Positions 10,961 to 24,800 of a DNA stretch of 64,000 nt are shown in pieces. Both the position numbers and the translations under genes were made by a program. The notes beneath the pieces were generated by a model. It was not told where the DNA came from and made no database searches. It saw only the letters and a program-made list of their open reading frames with translations. Where the stretch lies: the NCBI GenBank assembly GCA_032158295.1, contig CM063249.1:280501-344500 (forward strand), read 5' to 3'. Numbering within the stretch: position 1 is the stretch's first letter; the number at the start of each line of letters is the position of its first letter. This stretch comes from Pycnopodia helianthoides. Taxonomy: Eukaryota > Echinodermata > Asteroidea > Forcipulatida > Asteriidae.

Positions 10961-13900
10961 TCACGAGTTTGTAAGGCCCGTCATCTCAAGGCTCACTCTC
11001 CACAGCTTCTTGGCCAAATTGTCGTCCCTTGCGATTGGCGCCACTTTCTGCACTCGGCACCCTTTGAAATACTTGCCAGAATGCTTCTGCAAACCGTCGG
11101 CCACTGCACAGTGGATGGTTGTCTGTGCGCCCTCTGTTGACGTCTTCAAGAACAGGAAAGAAATGATTGGTGCGAGGCTGCGCAACCACCAGGCCCAGTT
11201 ACGCTTGATGTCTGTATCAATGGAACCTTCGTAAAGAGAACAATTGAATGAAAAAGTGGGTCAAACAAAACAATAAAGGAGACAATCAAAAGTGTTGAAG
11301 AATGAGTGAAATGCCAACAAGATGTTTGGAACAAGGATCACATGTTTTAACATTGATTTTTACGTCCAATAAAGACTGAAATACATCAAACAATTATTTT
11401 ACAGTAATGTACAACAAATTTTAATAATTTTGTATATATAGCCCAGACTTTTTGTGGGGAGGTTCATTTAAAAGACAATTTAATACCAATTGATTCAGAC
11501 GAAACAACCCTAACCCTAACCCATCAAAATCCTGTCCCAAACCCAAGTGCTAACACCTAACCATATCCCTAAACTAAACAAATACCCTACTCTAACGCTA
11601 ACCACGACCCTAACACTAACCCTAACAACTAAGCCCACCATAACACTTAACCCTGTCCATACAACCCTAAACCTATCCATAACCAAAATCCTATCCCTAT
11701 CCCTTACTCTAACCATATCACCTAACCCTAGCACTACCCCCAAACCCTAAGACTAACCCTAACTCTAAAACCTAACATACCCATAAACCTAACCCTATCC
11801 CAAACAATAACCCTAACCCTAACCCTAACCCTAACCTAACCCTAGCACTACCCCCAAACCCTAAGACTAACCCTAATTCTAAAACCTAACATACCCATAA
11901 ACCTAACCCTATCCCAAACAATAACCCTAACCCTAACCCTAACCCTAACCTAACCCTAGCACTACCCCCAAACCCTAAGACTAACCCTAATTCTAAAACC
12001 TAACATACCCATAAACCTAACCCTATCCCAAACAATAACCCTAACCCTAACCTAACCCTAACCTAACCCTAGCACTACCCCCAAACCCTAAGACTAACCC
12101 TAATTCTAAAACCTAACATACCCATAAACCTAGCCCTATCCCAAACAATAACCCTAACCCTAACCCTAACCCTAACCTAACCCTAGCACTACCCCAAACC
12201 CTAAGACTAACCCTAATTCTAAAACCTAACATACCCATAAACCTAACCCTATCCCAAACAATAACCCTAACCCTAACCCTAACCCTGACCTAACCCTAGC
12301 ACTACCCCAAACCCTAAGACTAACCCTAATTCTAAAACCTAAATACCCATAAACCTAACCCTATCCAAACAATAACCCTAACCCTAACCCTAACCCTAAC
12401 ATAACCCTAGCACTACCCCAAACCCTAAGACTAACCCTAACTCTAAAACCTAACATACCCATAAACCTAACCCTATCCCAAACAATAACCCTAACCCTAA
12501 CCCTAACCCTAACCCTAACCCTAGCACTACCCCAACCCTAAGACTAACCCTAACTCTAAAACCTAACATACCCATAAACCTAACCCTATCCCAAACAATA
12601 ACCCTAAACCTGACCCGAACAACTAATCCTTGCCCCAACACTAACTCTTACCCTAACCCTATCCCTAAAACCTAACGCTATCCCAAACCAAACCAAATCT
12701 AACTGTACGTACCCCGTGCGATTTTCACAATGTTACACCTAAATTTCATGCAATTAGTGGACTTACCCGATGAAATTTCTTCAATTTCTTCCCCCCTTGC
12801 GATTTTCATGAATACCAGTATAAAAAATCTATTGCACTCTGTCCCTTTTATTCTAGGAACAATAAAATTGGTGGAACTACCCCTTGTTGAATATTTATGC
12901 ATATCTGAGACCTTCATAAATTTTTGATAGAGGTAGTCTGGTGCCATGTCATGAACAATTTTATAAACATGGTTTAGTTTGAATCGTGTAACCCGGTCAT
13001 TAACGCTTAACATTATCAGTTTGTTCAATTCTGTTTGACCAATATGCGATCTAGTATCCACACTTAAAATAAATCGGACCAATTTGTTTTGTGTAACTTG
13101 CAGCCGTTCGCCATTTTTCTAAAGCGTGACGTCAGAGACAACTCATCTATAACTCCCTAAGTGGAATTGTTATATATTATGGTATAAAGTCATGACAGTT
13201 ATTTTGATAATAAATGTTACTTACCAGGATGCAAGGCGAATGTCGAGACGTCTTTTCCTTCAAATGTCTTAGCCAACTCATGCGTGAACAACAAATTAGC
13301 CAGTTTGCTCCGGGCGTAAGATTTGACCCTTCCTATGTTTCCATGAATCCCTTCGTCAAAGTCAAGGCGTCCGAGCTGATACGCATCGGAGGAAACGTTG
13401 ATGATGCGGCTTGGGGAACTACTTTTCAGCTTCGTTAGGAGGAGGTTCGTGAGGAGGAAGTGACCGAGGTGGTTCACGCCAAAGCTGAGTTCGTATCCCT
13501 CCGCGGTCCTAGCACTCCCGTCATTTATCACGCCTTAAAAGTAATGGATAGACATAGGTAAGAAAAACAGTTTTTTACACAAACACCGATGTGTGTCAAG
13601 CACTGTATACTCAGTACTTTTTCCGAGTTCTGGTAAAAAGATCCACAAGCATATTACTCAGGCGGGATTCGAACCCCTACCAATCCAGAGCAGTGCTACA
13701 ACTATAGACCACGGGAGCTTGCCAGTAGCAAGAGCTTCACAGTTCGAACCCCAGGTTTTAAAAACATTACTTTTTATTTATAAAATAAAATAAAAATTAA
13801 GCACAAAAGTTCATTAGAGACATATATTTTTGCGAGTACACGGTGTCAACACAAATCTTAGTTTCTAGATTGTTTCCTGCCGTAAAGAGATTCAAGTAGA

Positions 13901-16900
13901 AAAGATTACACTGCTTTTGTCTATAAAATTGTTCACTACTTGTTTTGTGTTTGTACTTTCCTGGGGGAACTAGACAAGCACTGCTTTTTGAAGGCCTCCT
14001 TCCACATGCATGTAAATTGTATACCTCATGATTCTATACTTGTTGCTTTACTTATTCTATTGTTCTCTAACTTTATAGTTAAAAGTGACTGCAAAGTTTG
14101 TTTGTATGTATTATATAATTTGCATTGTGTGGAAAAAAATATTAAAGAACTGAACTGAACTGAACTTAAAGAACTGAACTGAACTGAACTTAAAGAACTG
14201 AAATATCACTCAAAGTATGAACACATTTGCAGCAGTGGTGTAGTCCTCGTACACGGTACTCTTTATACTCGAGTACTGCTCGAGTACCATGAGTATTGGT
14301 ACAACACTCGCAGTATTCAAAGTCCATTACTTGATAATCGAGTTACTCGATTGATACATATGTACTTGAAGTCATGTACTCGACACTCGACTGAAAATGT
14401 ACTCGGATTCTGATTTTAAGTAGGCCTAGGGCCTACTCTTGTGTTCGAAATATCACTTTCCTTGCCGCTTTTTCATACGTGCATTAATACAAGGAATATA
14501 GGAATAAAGCTCTGGAAAAAGTTAAATTGAAGTTGTCTGTGATGAATTCATATCCAGATGTATTCACTCTACAGATGTATTCATACAGAGAGATCATTTT
14601 CTCATAGATCCATAAGATAGTCATTATAACAAGTACATAAACAATTGCACATGTACAAGTGTCATGACCTTGCATTAATACAAGGAATATAGGAATAAAG
14701 CTCTGGAAAAAGTTAAATTGAAGTTGTCTGTGATGAATTCATATCCAGATGTATTCACTCTACAGATGTATTCATACAGAGAGATCATTTTCTCATAGAT
14801 CCATAAGATAGTCATTATAACAAGTACATAAACAATTGCACATGTACAAGTGTCATGACCGGGATTCGAACCCACACCCCGATGACCCGACCACCAGAAC
14901 TTGAATCCGATGCTCTTAAACCTAATTTTTCAGTATTATTTGTTATAAAGTACTCGTTTTCGGAGATCCGAGTACTTGGTGCTCTGCTGTTGGACTCGGC
15001 ACTCGGATATATCAGAATACTCGGTCGTACACTTGTATACTCAAACTCGATGGCCCAGTACACGTATTCGAGTACTACTCTGCCACCCTAGTACTCGACA
15101 GTACTCTGTAATACTTGGCTGGAAAGTACTTCCAACACCTGATTTGCAGTATTGAAGGTGTATACTGCACACACCTCTTGTCAAACAGCAACATCGTCGC
15201 TGAATTGTTATGGTTATAAAGTTTTTTAATCAGCTGGACAACATTTGTAATTGTCACTTTGTGCACTTTGTGTGACCCTACATGAAACAACAAACCTAGG
15301 AAAGTTCAAGCTCAATCGGTCATTTTGACTTAAGAGAAAATAGTGAAAACCCCCAAACGCTGAGTTTTGGACTCAAAACTAACTGTGTTACTAATTTCTC
15401 AAACACTTCATAGCATGCCAGGCAAAACTATTTCAAGGGAAGTTTTCCACCATGATCCTATTATACCATGTAAGTTATGTGCAAATCTGTGAGCTTATTT
15501 CCAAACTTACCAGAGTACAAGTTATGCACACCCTTTAAGACTAACCTGCATTATTGATGAGAACATCTAACCTGTCCTCGGAGTTACAAAACTCCTGGGC
15601 AAACTCTTTCACCGAATCCTGGCTCGACAGGTCCAGGCGCATGAAGTACACTCCGCTGTTTCCCGTCTTCTCTCTTATATCTCTCTCTGCTGCTAGCCCT
15701 CTGGATTCGGAACGGCAAGCGAGGATAACCCTCGCGCCACGTTGGGCCAGTGCTAAGGCTGTTTCTTTTCCAATACCGGTGTTGGCACCTGTAATAAAAA
15801 AAAAGCACAGACACCAAATAGTTATTGATAGGATATCATAAATCTATAAAACAGAACAACTCATTCCGGTGCCGCCACGTAATACACATTTGGCGTAAAC
15901 AATTCAATGAATGTCATACATTTTCTTAAAGACAGAGAACAGAAGTGGTAATTATTGAGGAAAAGTATTTGTTCCATTGCAAAAGCTTATTGATCATAAA
16001 GTCTGCTTCAGTGCAATCCTCCAAAGCAATTTTGTGTATGAAATCCTGTTGTAAGTCAAGGAAATGATTATTTGACAGATTGCCCCCAAAATTAAATAAA
16101 TATGTATGATATAAATTTAAAGGTATTAATAAATTTATATATATGTTAAGTAAAAATCAAAAATTTATAAAAAAAAATTGATACAAATTAATAAATATAT
16201 AAATAAAGAAATCATAATAAATCAATCAATAAATTAATTAATCAATCAACCAATCAATTAAAAATTGATCAATCGATAATTCAATCAATCAATCAATCAA
16301 TTAATCTATCAATAAATGGTTAAAGATGCAATAATTTATGGCGTGCACAAGGTGGAACGATTTCATATTGCAAATTTGTGTACAGCGAAATATTTCGACT
16401 GAAGTTTCTGGGCACACTGTGTGCTATCGTTGAAAAGCAATGTATGTTTTTGAAGTAGCGACTGATTCATTTTGTGCAGCATTTTGCGAATACACAGGAA
16501 GTCGTTCACTGGACAGTTATGAGATTTGTTACCACCTCCGTGCCATTCTTTTGACGTAGACCCTTCGTCATAATAGCGATAAATGTTTTTCATTTCAAGT
16601 ATTTTCAAAAGCTTTGGATTTCAAATTATTCATTAAAGACTGCAACTCTTACAATCATGAAAAACGAGATTCTAGTGCAATCTGTCGACAAAAACAATGT
16701 TCATAATTAATCAATTTCCCACCACAAAATAGCCAGCTTTCATCGTCACTAGTCAGAAGTACCTCACCGGTGAGAATAAACTGTCTGACACACCAGCCAT
16801 CGTTTTTCTCCAAGGCTAACTCCGTCAGATTGATTTCTTACAAGAAATATGCGCCGAGGTGTAACTTTCCTCTTGCCCGGGGGCCTCACGCACTTTCCTC

Positions 16901-18753
16901 GAGTTCAGCAAAGTACACGTTTATCCCCAAAGGTACGCTAAATAAACGATCCGGCCCAAAAAGAATCCAGAACAGAACAATATTATTTCAGTGGCTGAAA
17001 ACTGTAAGAAAAGAATAACATGTTTTTAACCACAGACAGGGTGCATAAAAGAAAGCACTATGACCCCCTCGAGTTACGAACATTGGGAAGACTGGACAAT
17101 TTATGAAGGGCTGGTTTCTATATTGGGGGATTTAAGTGTTTCGGATTAAAACACGAAATTCGATCGGTATTTTTATTGAGGATAAATTGTGTTTGTCACA
17201 TTTTGTTACAGAATCGTTCAGTGTAATGCTATTGTTGGACGACAATTCAGCGGAGACGTGGTAAGTTCTCACGGGACGGAATGTCCTTAATTGCTGGGGT
17301 TGGACGGTCCGCGAGTTCGCTGGCTGTCTAAAGCATGGATTGTTGGTCTCATCACTGGGGGGAAACGTGTAAGATTTTTCTCAAGTCCAAGGCCGAAGTA
17401 ATTTGTAGAGTAGGCCTAGGACTACACTATAATTATAATTATCAAGTGGTTTGTGCACAAATTAAGAACGAACTTGGTTGTGACGAATTTTGCAATAAAC
17501 TGTTTCATCTTTTTGGGGTGTCGCCGCGGGTTTATCGCGCCACCTAACCGCACAGACCTATATGTTCATCTTTGTTAACATTTATGTTGTATTTACTGTA
17601 CGATTTGGTTTGCGCTACGAGACAACATGAGGTGGATAACATTAAAGCATAAAACAAGTTCTTTTTCACACCAGTTGTTTCGATATAAATGTCAGCGCTT
17701 GTACTTAATCAATTTCATCTTGCGGGGAATGATGTAAAACGGGCCCAGAATCCGGACACGTCGTGGCACAACAGTGTATCCTAGTTTGTGCCATTGTGAG
17801 CTGAGAACGCCATCCAAACGGCTTAGGATCACGTTTCACATTCTGTTATTCTAATAAATCAGGTAATCCTTACTTGGGATGCTTGCCTCTAGAGGATTAG
17901 AAGGTCCAGGGAGGTCCAGTGAGTGGTGGGTTGCCAACAGCAAAAGCCCTTTCCCGATTTAGTGTTATAACGGGAAGTAAAAATCCCATGGGCTAAAAGG
18001 TGCAGGCGCCAGGCGTGAAAGATTGTCTGAAATTGACGTTTCCAAAAAATTACCACAGGATGGAAAAGAAGGAAACAAAACATGAACCACAGGCAGGATA
18101 GCCTTCTACATTATTAATTTTATTTGGTTGGGTTTTATTTTAGATAACAACAAACCTCGATCGTATCTTTTGTTAAACTCTCTCTTACCATAGAGCAAGC
18201 TCTTACCGTAGAGCAAGCTCTTACCGTAGAGCAAGCTCTTACCGTAGAGCAAGCTCTTACATAGAGCAAGCTCTTACCATAGAGCAAGCTCTTATACCAT
18301 AGAGCAAGCTCTTTATATACCATAGAGCAAGCTCTAACCGTAGAGCAAGCTCTTACCGTAGAGCAAGCTCTGAGCGCAGAGCAAGCTCTGAGCGCAGAGC
18401 AAGCTCTTACCGTAGAGCAAGCTCTTACCGTAGAGCAAGCTCTTACCAAAGAGCAAGCTCTTACCAAAGAGCAAGCTCTTACCATAGAGCAAGCTCTTAC
18501 CATAGAGCTCTTACTCTGTGCCATCACCCCCTTCGAGATCTCACACACTAAAAAAAGTTTGACGAAAAAAGAGGCGACCAAGTGCTAGCCTGGCCTGTCC
18601 TGTTGAAATGTTTATCTCGCCCACAAGGGGATAAAACTGGTTTTGTCGCCAAAACACCACTTGCGGAAAGTAATTGAGCGGAGTGTGGGACTAGCCACTT
18701 AATGGCCGAATCCTGGCAAAAGTTAATTAATTGTCAGTTCCGCACACTACAGC

Positions 18754-18832
<79 letters not shown>

Positions 18833-21800
18833 ACAACAACAACAACAACAACAACAAAAGAGCGGGGGAAAATGCAGAATTAGTTGTCAAAGATGTGCTT
18901 TAATGTTATTGTTTCTGTTACCTTACTAAAAAAATGTCTTTGGGGCAGTCCGAACTATTAAAATGTGTTCACAGTCATACAGAACGTATGACGAGGGGCG
19001 GGGGGGGGGGGTGTAAAAACGGTATTTAAAAATGTTAAGCTCCACAACTAACGGCACACGTGACCACCGCTCCTTGCCATGTGATAAAGACAATCAAAGA
19101 GCCCAAAACTACAACGAGGTACTCCAACCGATAAGGTGGAACAACGCCAGGTCGACATGCAAAATAACTCAATGTGTTTTCCTAATATTTCCGACAATTT
19201 GCTATAATTATAGTATATCCGTATCTTACTGCACAGTGCACAAACGATGGGCTATCCCGTGCTGGTGACGCTGTCATAAAAACTGGCTTTAAGATTTTGA
19301 AATGCACGCGGGAAGAAAGTTGACCGATATTGATGGTACCTATAGGTTGGTCTTTAATGGAGTCAGGTGGATTAGTCGTCTCAGGGATTGTCCAAAGAGT
19401 GTTACGTCAGATGATGGAGTTAGAATGACCTCCATGGTCAGATCATGGGTTATCGCTAACTCTGACGTGCACGGACCACATCATACTTCAAAAACCCGAA
19501 TCCATTTGATCACGCCCTGCTGATCAGTGATTTGTTTTTATGTGGATTGCATTGGAGATGCGTGGGTCCTGCTCCATGCTAAATTCGTTGAGTAATCCTT
19601 CTCGGATCGGCTTGAGTACGGCTTGATAATATTAAATGTATGGTATCAATTAGTCGCTGGTAGCTCATTACGAATAGCTGAACTGATAATGATTGCTGGG
19701 AATCTACGGTACTTCTCACGCTATTTCGACTGCAGTTCGGAAAGCGTCTAAATTCGTTTTAACGTTGGTTTAAATATTTAGTACTGTTTAAAAGGGTTAT
19801 TATTCAACGTTAAATCGTGTCGAATGTGGAGGGAAATTTTATGAAGAATAAATCCTAAGCAGGTTAAGGAAAAGACGGTAGGTTAACCCATAGACCTGTT
19901 TTCATGATGACAGAATTGAAAGATTCTCTTTGGAAATAAACTGGACTACCTGTGAGGTTGAATTTTAAAACATAGGGTTATTTTCTGGGGGGAAAATGCC
20001 TGTGTTTACCAGGATGGACAATGTTCTCTTTGAATGTTTGTTCCTGACCGTAAATAGCTACCGATTAAACGCTGAGACCTACCCATCCAAAGGCAACCAT
20101 GAAACACCTTGGAGCTCAGCTATTCTCTCCCACTCTCTCCCTCTTCTTTCTTTGTTTTTACGATCAGCTACGAGCTCACACGATTAGAAGAAAGTGTACC
20201 TGGGGGCAAATACTCTGACGAAGCCGGCCTCCCTGAATACTAATATCACAGGTATACCACGATCGCAACGGGACATCGATTTAACCAGTTGTGGCAGCCG
20301 AGAAAAACTTACAAACATCACGTTTTGGGAAGTCCTACCATAGCTGAGTCGGCCGAGGCCAAGGGCGAGTTGACGGCATAAAAACACCACCATCGATCGC
20401 TTCAGACGCTCGCTTATTTTTTTCGGCACATGGGTGTCTCGGTCAAAAACATAATATAAAAAAATAAGTCAACATCTACTTTTTATAAAAATATTTTTCA
20501 AAGCAGTATTTTTTGTTTTATAAATTCCGTTGTTACACCAGTAACGCTTACAGATAAACTTCCACAGGAACTCAATATTTACAGTGAGTGAAGTGAATAC
20601 GGTCATGTCACATGAGTTTGTTGAAATTAAAAGCGCTCGTTTAAAAGGTGGGTACCATACAGGATTGGTTAGCGTAAGAAAACATCATTTTCTTAAAGCT
20701 CATTCATTAAGAAGTTTATACTAGAAAAAAGATTTCTGTGAAAGATTTCCCTCCAGAATGAAGTCATATTTGAGAAACTGTATCTACAGGCCTTAAAAAA
20801 AACACGCAACAGCTGATTTCGAATGCTAAAACCAAATTTGAGGAATACACATATGTGTTTACATGCTGACAACTGTGCATGGTTTTTCACTATTTTTTCT
20901 TGGCTGACACAACAGAGTCAAAAATTGTCACAGGTTGTTATTTCATGTATGTGATGATTACACAAAACATGAACACTGTCTGTGACAATTTTGTCAGTTC
21001 TACCAATCATGTACAATACCTTTAAAGATACCGTTATATACCACAGCCCCACATTCTCTTTTTTACTTACTATCTATTGCTTTTAAAGGAAAATCAATTC
21101 CTACCTTCAGCTCCCCTGAGGTTTCTTTTCGTAAGTGTTTTCTTCTTGTAGCCCCTAAACGAGTGAGTTTTAGCCTTGTTTTGGGCGAATTTACATTTAA
21201 AACGAAATTATAAAGACAGCTTCATTCCTTTCACATTTCTAAATACAAATTTACACATTTATCTTAGAGTATCTTACGTTTGAGAAAGAAATACAATTGA
21301 AGCTTTGTAATGCTTCCGCAAAAAACTGGGTGTAACGGAACAGATTTCTTCACGCACATGTCAGCAGTTAAGACGGACTGTGGTCCTGGATCAACTTGAA
21401 AAAAGTAAGGTCAAATAAATCCCTTCCCCCCCCCCCATGGAAAAACTTAGTAAGGAGCTGGACAAAGTTACATCTGACAATAAACAAAATGGTCCTTGTA
21501 AAATGGAAAACAATCTGATTTACGAAGCTGCAGAGCAATTGAGCAGACAGCCAGCCACCCTTGGGCTGTGTACAACCATGGTACAACCATGGGATGCACA
21601 ACACATTGCGTTTCCTCCGTGTTGTTAAACAAAACTCATGTTCGACATTCAAAACAAGGACATGGTGAACTAAACTTTGGATCACCATCTACATGTTACA
21701 TTCTTTACCGTCAAGGATTTTAAAACAAGACACAATATTGACCTGTTTGGGAGTATTTATCTTTGTACCATCTTATTGTTTTAATTCTCCTAGTTGATCT

Positions 21801-24800
21801 TTATCACTAGTGTCAAAAACATGTGATAACTAATGTAAATACATATATATGCAGGCTTAAATAAAGTGTAACGATACTAGCATTTGCTTAGCAAAAGGGT
21901 ATAGTATGGTACTCTTCTACTCAGTTGTCGAGAAACATCACAAGATAAATTTAATCTCTCTAGCTTATATGCTAGGACGGTTGCGTTTTTTCTTGACTTG
22001 CAAGGCTATGGTCTACCTCCATAGTTGAAACAAGCATGTACGGAATAAATCAAGCCGAGTGTATGGTCCTTCATTATTGTCGTAGATCATACTCCTTAAA
22101 AAATCCTCGTGCGACAATAATTCCTAAAACAATCTGTCTCCACACTTTCCCCAGTTTCCCCTCCATTTTCCGCCCTGTAGACCTGCCTCCTTCGCTCATC
22201 TACAAATGGCCCACCCCTACATCATGTATATCACAGGTAGTCAGTGAAACTCGGTCACCGTCTGGGAACAGTGCAACCTTTGTGGCCAGACCAACTTAAT
22301 CAAAACCATAACAGTGTTATTACAACGCAACCGGTTGAAGAAAACAATGCCTACATCAGTCTTCGCCAAATGAGTTGTGTAAAATACGGTTGTAATGACG
22401 ATCCGTTCATTTCCGGTTGACTAGAACTAGAAACCCGTAGCTGTGGTCACCGTTGTTGGTTTCCACCAGGCGGTGGTTAGGAGACCGTGTACCAACTCAA
22501 CATTTCCTGGTAGTGTTTACTCCACAGTTTAGTTGCCTGTTTTTTTGTGGCCGGTGAAAAACTCGGATTAAAAAACAATCAAAGTGTCGCGGGTCATCCC
22601 GGCTGGCTCAAATGAAACTTGCAAGAAATAATCATCGTTATAAAACAAACTTGTCGTCACTGTGGTTTAAATTGTTTGCTTGCTTCTTGGGCTTACTGGT
22701 CTCTAGGAAAGGTTCTCCTTTTTTGTTGTTTTGGTGGAGGGTCGTTCCGGTACATTGCCTACACAACAAGGCATCGATTGTTTATAAATGTAGCGATGAC
22801 GCAAAGACGAAGCGACACTTTTTGTGAGCAACAACAACGTTTGAAGAAGTGCCGACAAACTTTTTGACGATTTTTTTAGGATTAAAGAACGCTTTGCATA
22901 AAATAAGGAAGAAGAAACAATTTATTCCACACTGTATTTACAACAAGACAGATGAAAGCATTGATCTCTTCGCACAGGCCTACCATTCGCTTTGAGTTTG
23001 TCCTTTTCGTTCTTGTATTGCCTTGTTTTGGAATCTTTTGCTCTGCAATGTTGAGGTCGAATAAATAATAAATACTAAATAAAAAATAATAATAAATAAA
23101 TACCCAAAACACCCGTTACCCACCAGGCCAACCCAACACAAAGCAAGTAAAAGAAATTGTTGACATTTCCCCTAGCATCATAGTGTTATGTCTTGCTGGT
23201 CCAATCTTATGAACTGCCTCCTCTCTGAATCGTGACAGCCTCATTTTGGTTTAAAGACCGAACGCGGATATTCAAGCCATTATGAAGAAAAGCATATGTT
23301 GCCTAATGAGTGATTGCTCTGCAAGAAACAATTTCGAAACAATTTACTTGCAATTAGCTGCACCAGATGTATTTCGACATTCATATATTTATTTGTTAAA
23401 ATTGTTTGATGAAACATTGCCCCACATGGCCAAAAGTCCACACAGGGTGAGGTCTTCGAGGAAAAGGGGAGCATTCAAAGTGAGGGTAAGTTTATGTTCA
23501 CAGTCCTCTTGAACTGTGGCAGATTGTAAGTTGCATGAAAGCAATATACAGATAGGGCGTACCAAAGTGCAGGAACTCCAGCACTGAAGCAGAATATCTC
23601 ACAGTTTTGGTCTTTGAAACAGACACAGTAAAGTCGAGATGGTGCCGCACAGGGTGTTGACCAGTAGAGGCGCGTGTCGTAAGAAGGGGCAATAGTGAGA
23701 CACCTGCGTAGATAGAGGAACATGTAGAAGAATTCCCCTGTAGAATAGACTCAAGGAAGACTTAGACAAAGCGTCTAACAGAAAGAGGCTCAAGAGATGA
23801 TGCCAGATCTTTTCCTGCAATAATTCCGTTTAGCAGTTTGTTTTCCTGGTACACATGGCCAGCTCAGTATACAGTGAGGAGAAGAGAACAATTATGTTAT
23901 GCGGATTGTCGAGGAAACAAGTTTGGTGGATACTTCTAACAACGGTAGCATCAATAAGTCGAAACCCAGCTAAACCCTTGCTCTCTTGCTCTATGCTCTT
24001 TAGAGAACCATAGCCTGTAGGAAGGAAAATGACTAAGTATTCAAAGCTTCCTTGCGAGATCATAACTGTCAGTCTTCCACTCACCGCAGTTTACCCCCAA
24101 CCCCAAACCACAGTAAATCAAGTAGTTAACGAGTTAACAGCCAGTAAATTTAACTCCAACAATGGCCCAATTAACACACGAACGTTATTCGTGGTTTGTG
24201 ATGGCCGAGATCAAGGCGGATGAGTCATCATGTGTTCCGTCGCGTTTCTCGGTGCAGGCCGCCGTGCCCATCCGGAGCACCTACCTCCGCATTTCCGGAA
24301 AACTGGTCGATTGTCGTCTAGCCCCAACGCTTTCGCCGTTGTTGAATGGACTTGTCCATGATTTCGTAGCTCAGTGACAGGGCATTTCTTCAAATGCCCG
24401 TTTCTATCACCGATGTTTAATTGGTCCATGCTTAAACACTGATTTCTAAAAAGAGCGCCCATCGAAATTTCAAATTAAAACCATCGCCTTTTTATGAACA
24501 TATCGAAGCGTGGGTGTATGCCATCATCGATACAACAGTTTATTTAATTTAGTTTATATAATCTGGAATTGTTTTGGAATTTTAACAAGCTTATACAGCT
24601 TTTGTGTTGCATCAAGAAATGTAACACCGAATACAAATAATATTAATATGACAAGTCTAATGAATTTGTATTTGTTTTTGAAAAACTATGCAAAATATAC
24701 ATGTGATTAACGTCTTACCAGTTATGACGACAGTCTTCCCGTCCAGACGAGTGGTACATGTGCATCTATCAGCCACTTTTACAAGATAATAATACAGACT

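Larger units (their letters stand above)
15789..24718. other. SDR intron 1 (8.9 kb)
   Basis: No exon recognised on either strand. Besides the entries listed separately it holds an AT-rich AATC/AATT simple-repeat zone (about 16,080-16,320), a family-A-related piece (about 20,760-21,030), a C-run at 21,427 and otherwise unique-looking AT-rich sequence. Short open frames here have no recognisable family. Confidence 0.7.

Noticed and set aside
11547..11750. Thr/Leu-Pro-rich or Val-Arg-rich open frames in the 11.5-12.7 kb block
   Set aside because: Translations of degenerate CCCTAA repeats, open because the hexamer has no stop in those frames.
18183..18514. CRISPR-like array
   Set aside because: Short direct repeats with palindromic cores, but spacers are 6 bp and repeated, and the genome is eukaryotic.
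18135..18581. 148-aa repetitive frame (VRACST-type repeat)
   Set aside because: Pure translation of the 18-bp palindromic minisatellite; unit length divisible by three keeps it open.
18702..18929. Polyglutamine frame
   Set aside because: Microsatellite in an intron with no supporting coding sequence on either side.
19302..19523. 73-aa plus-strand frame
   Set aside because: Inside SDR intron 1 on the opposite strand; no recognised motif and no support as an exon.
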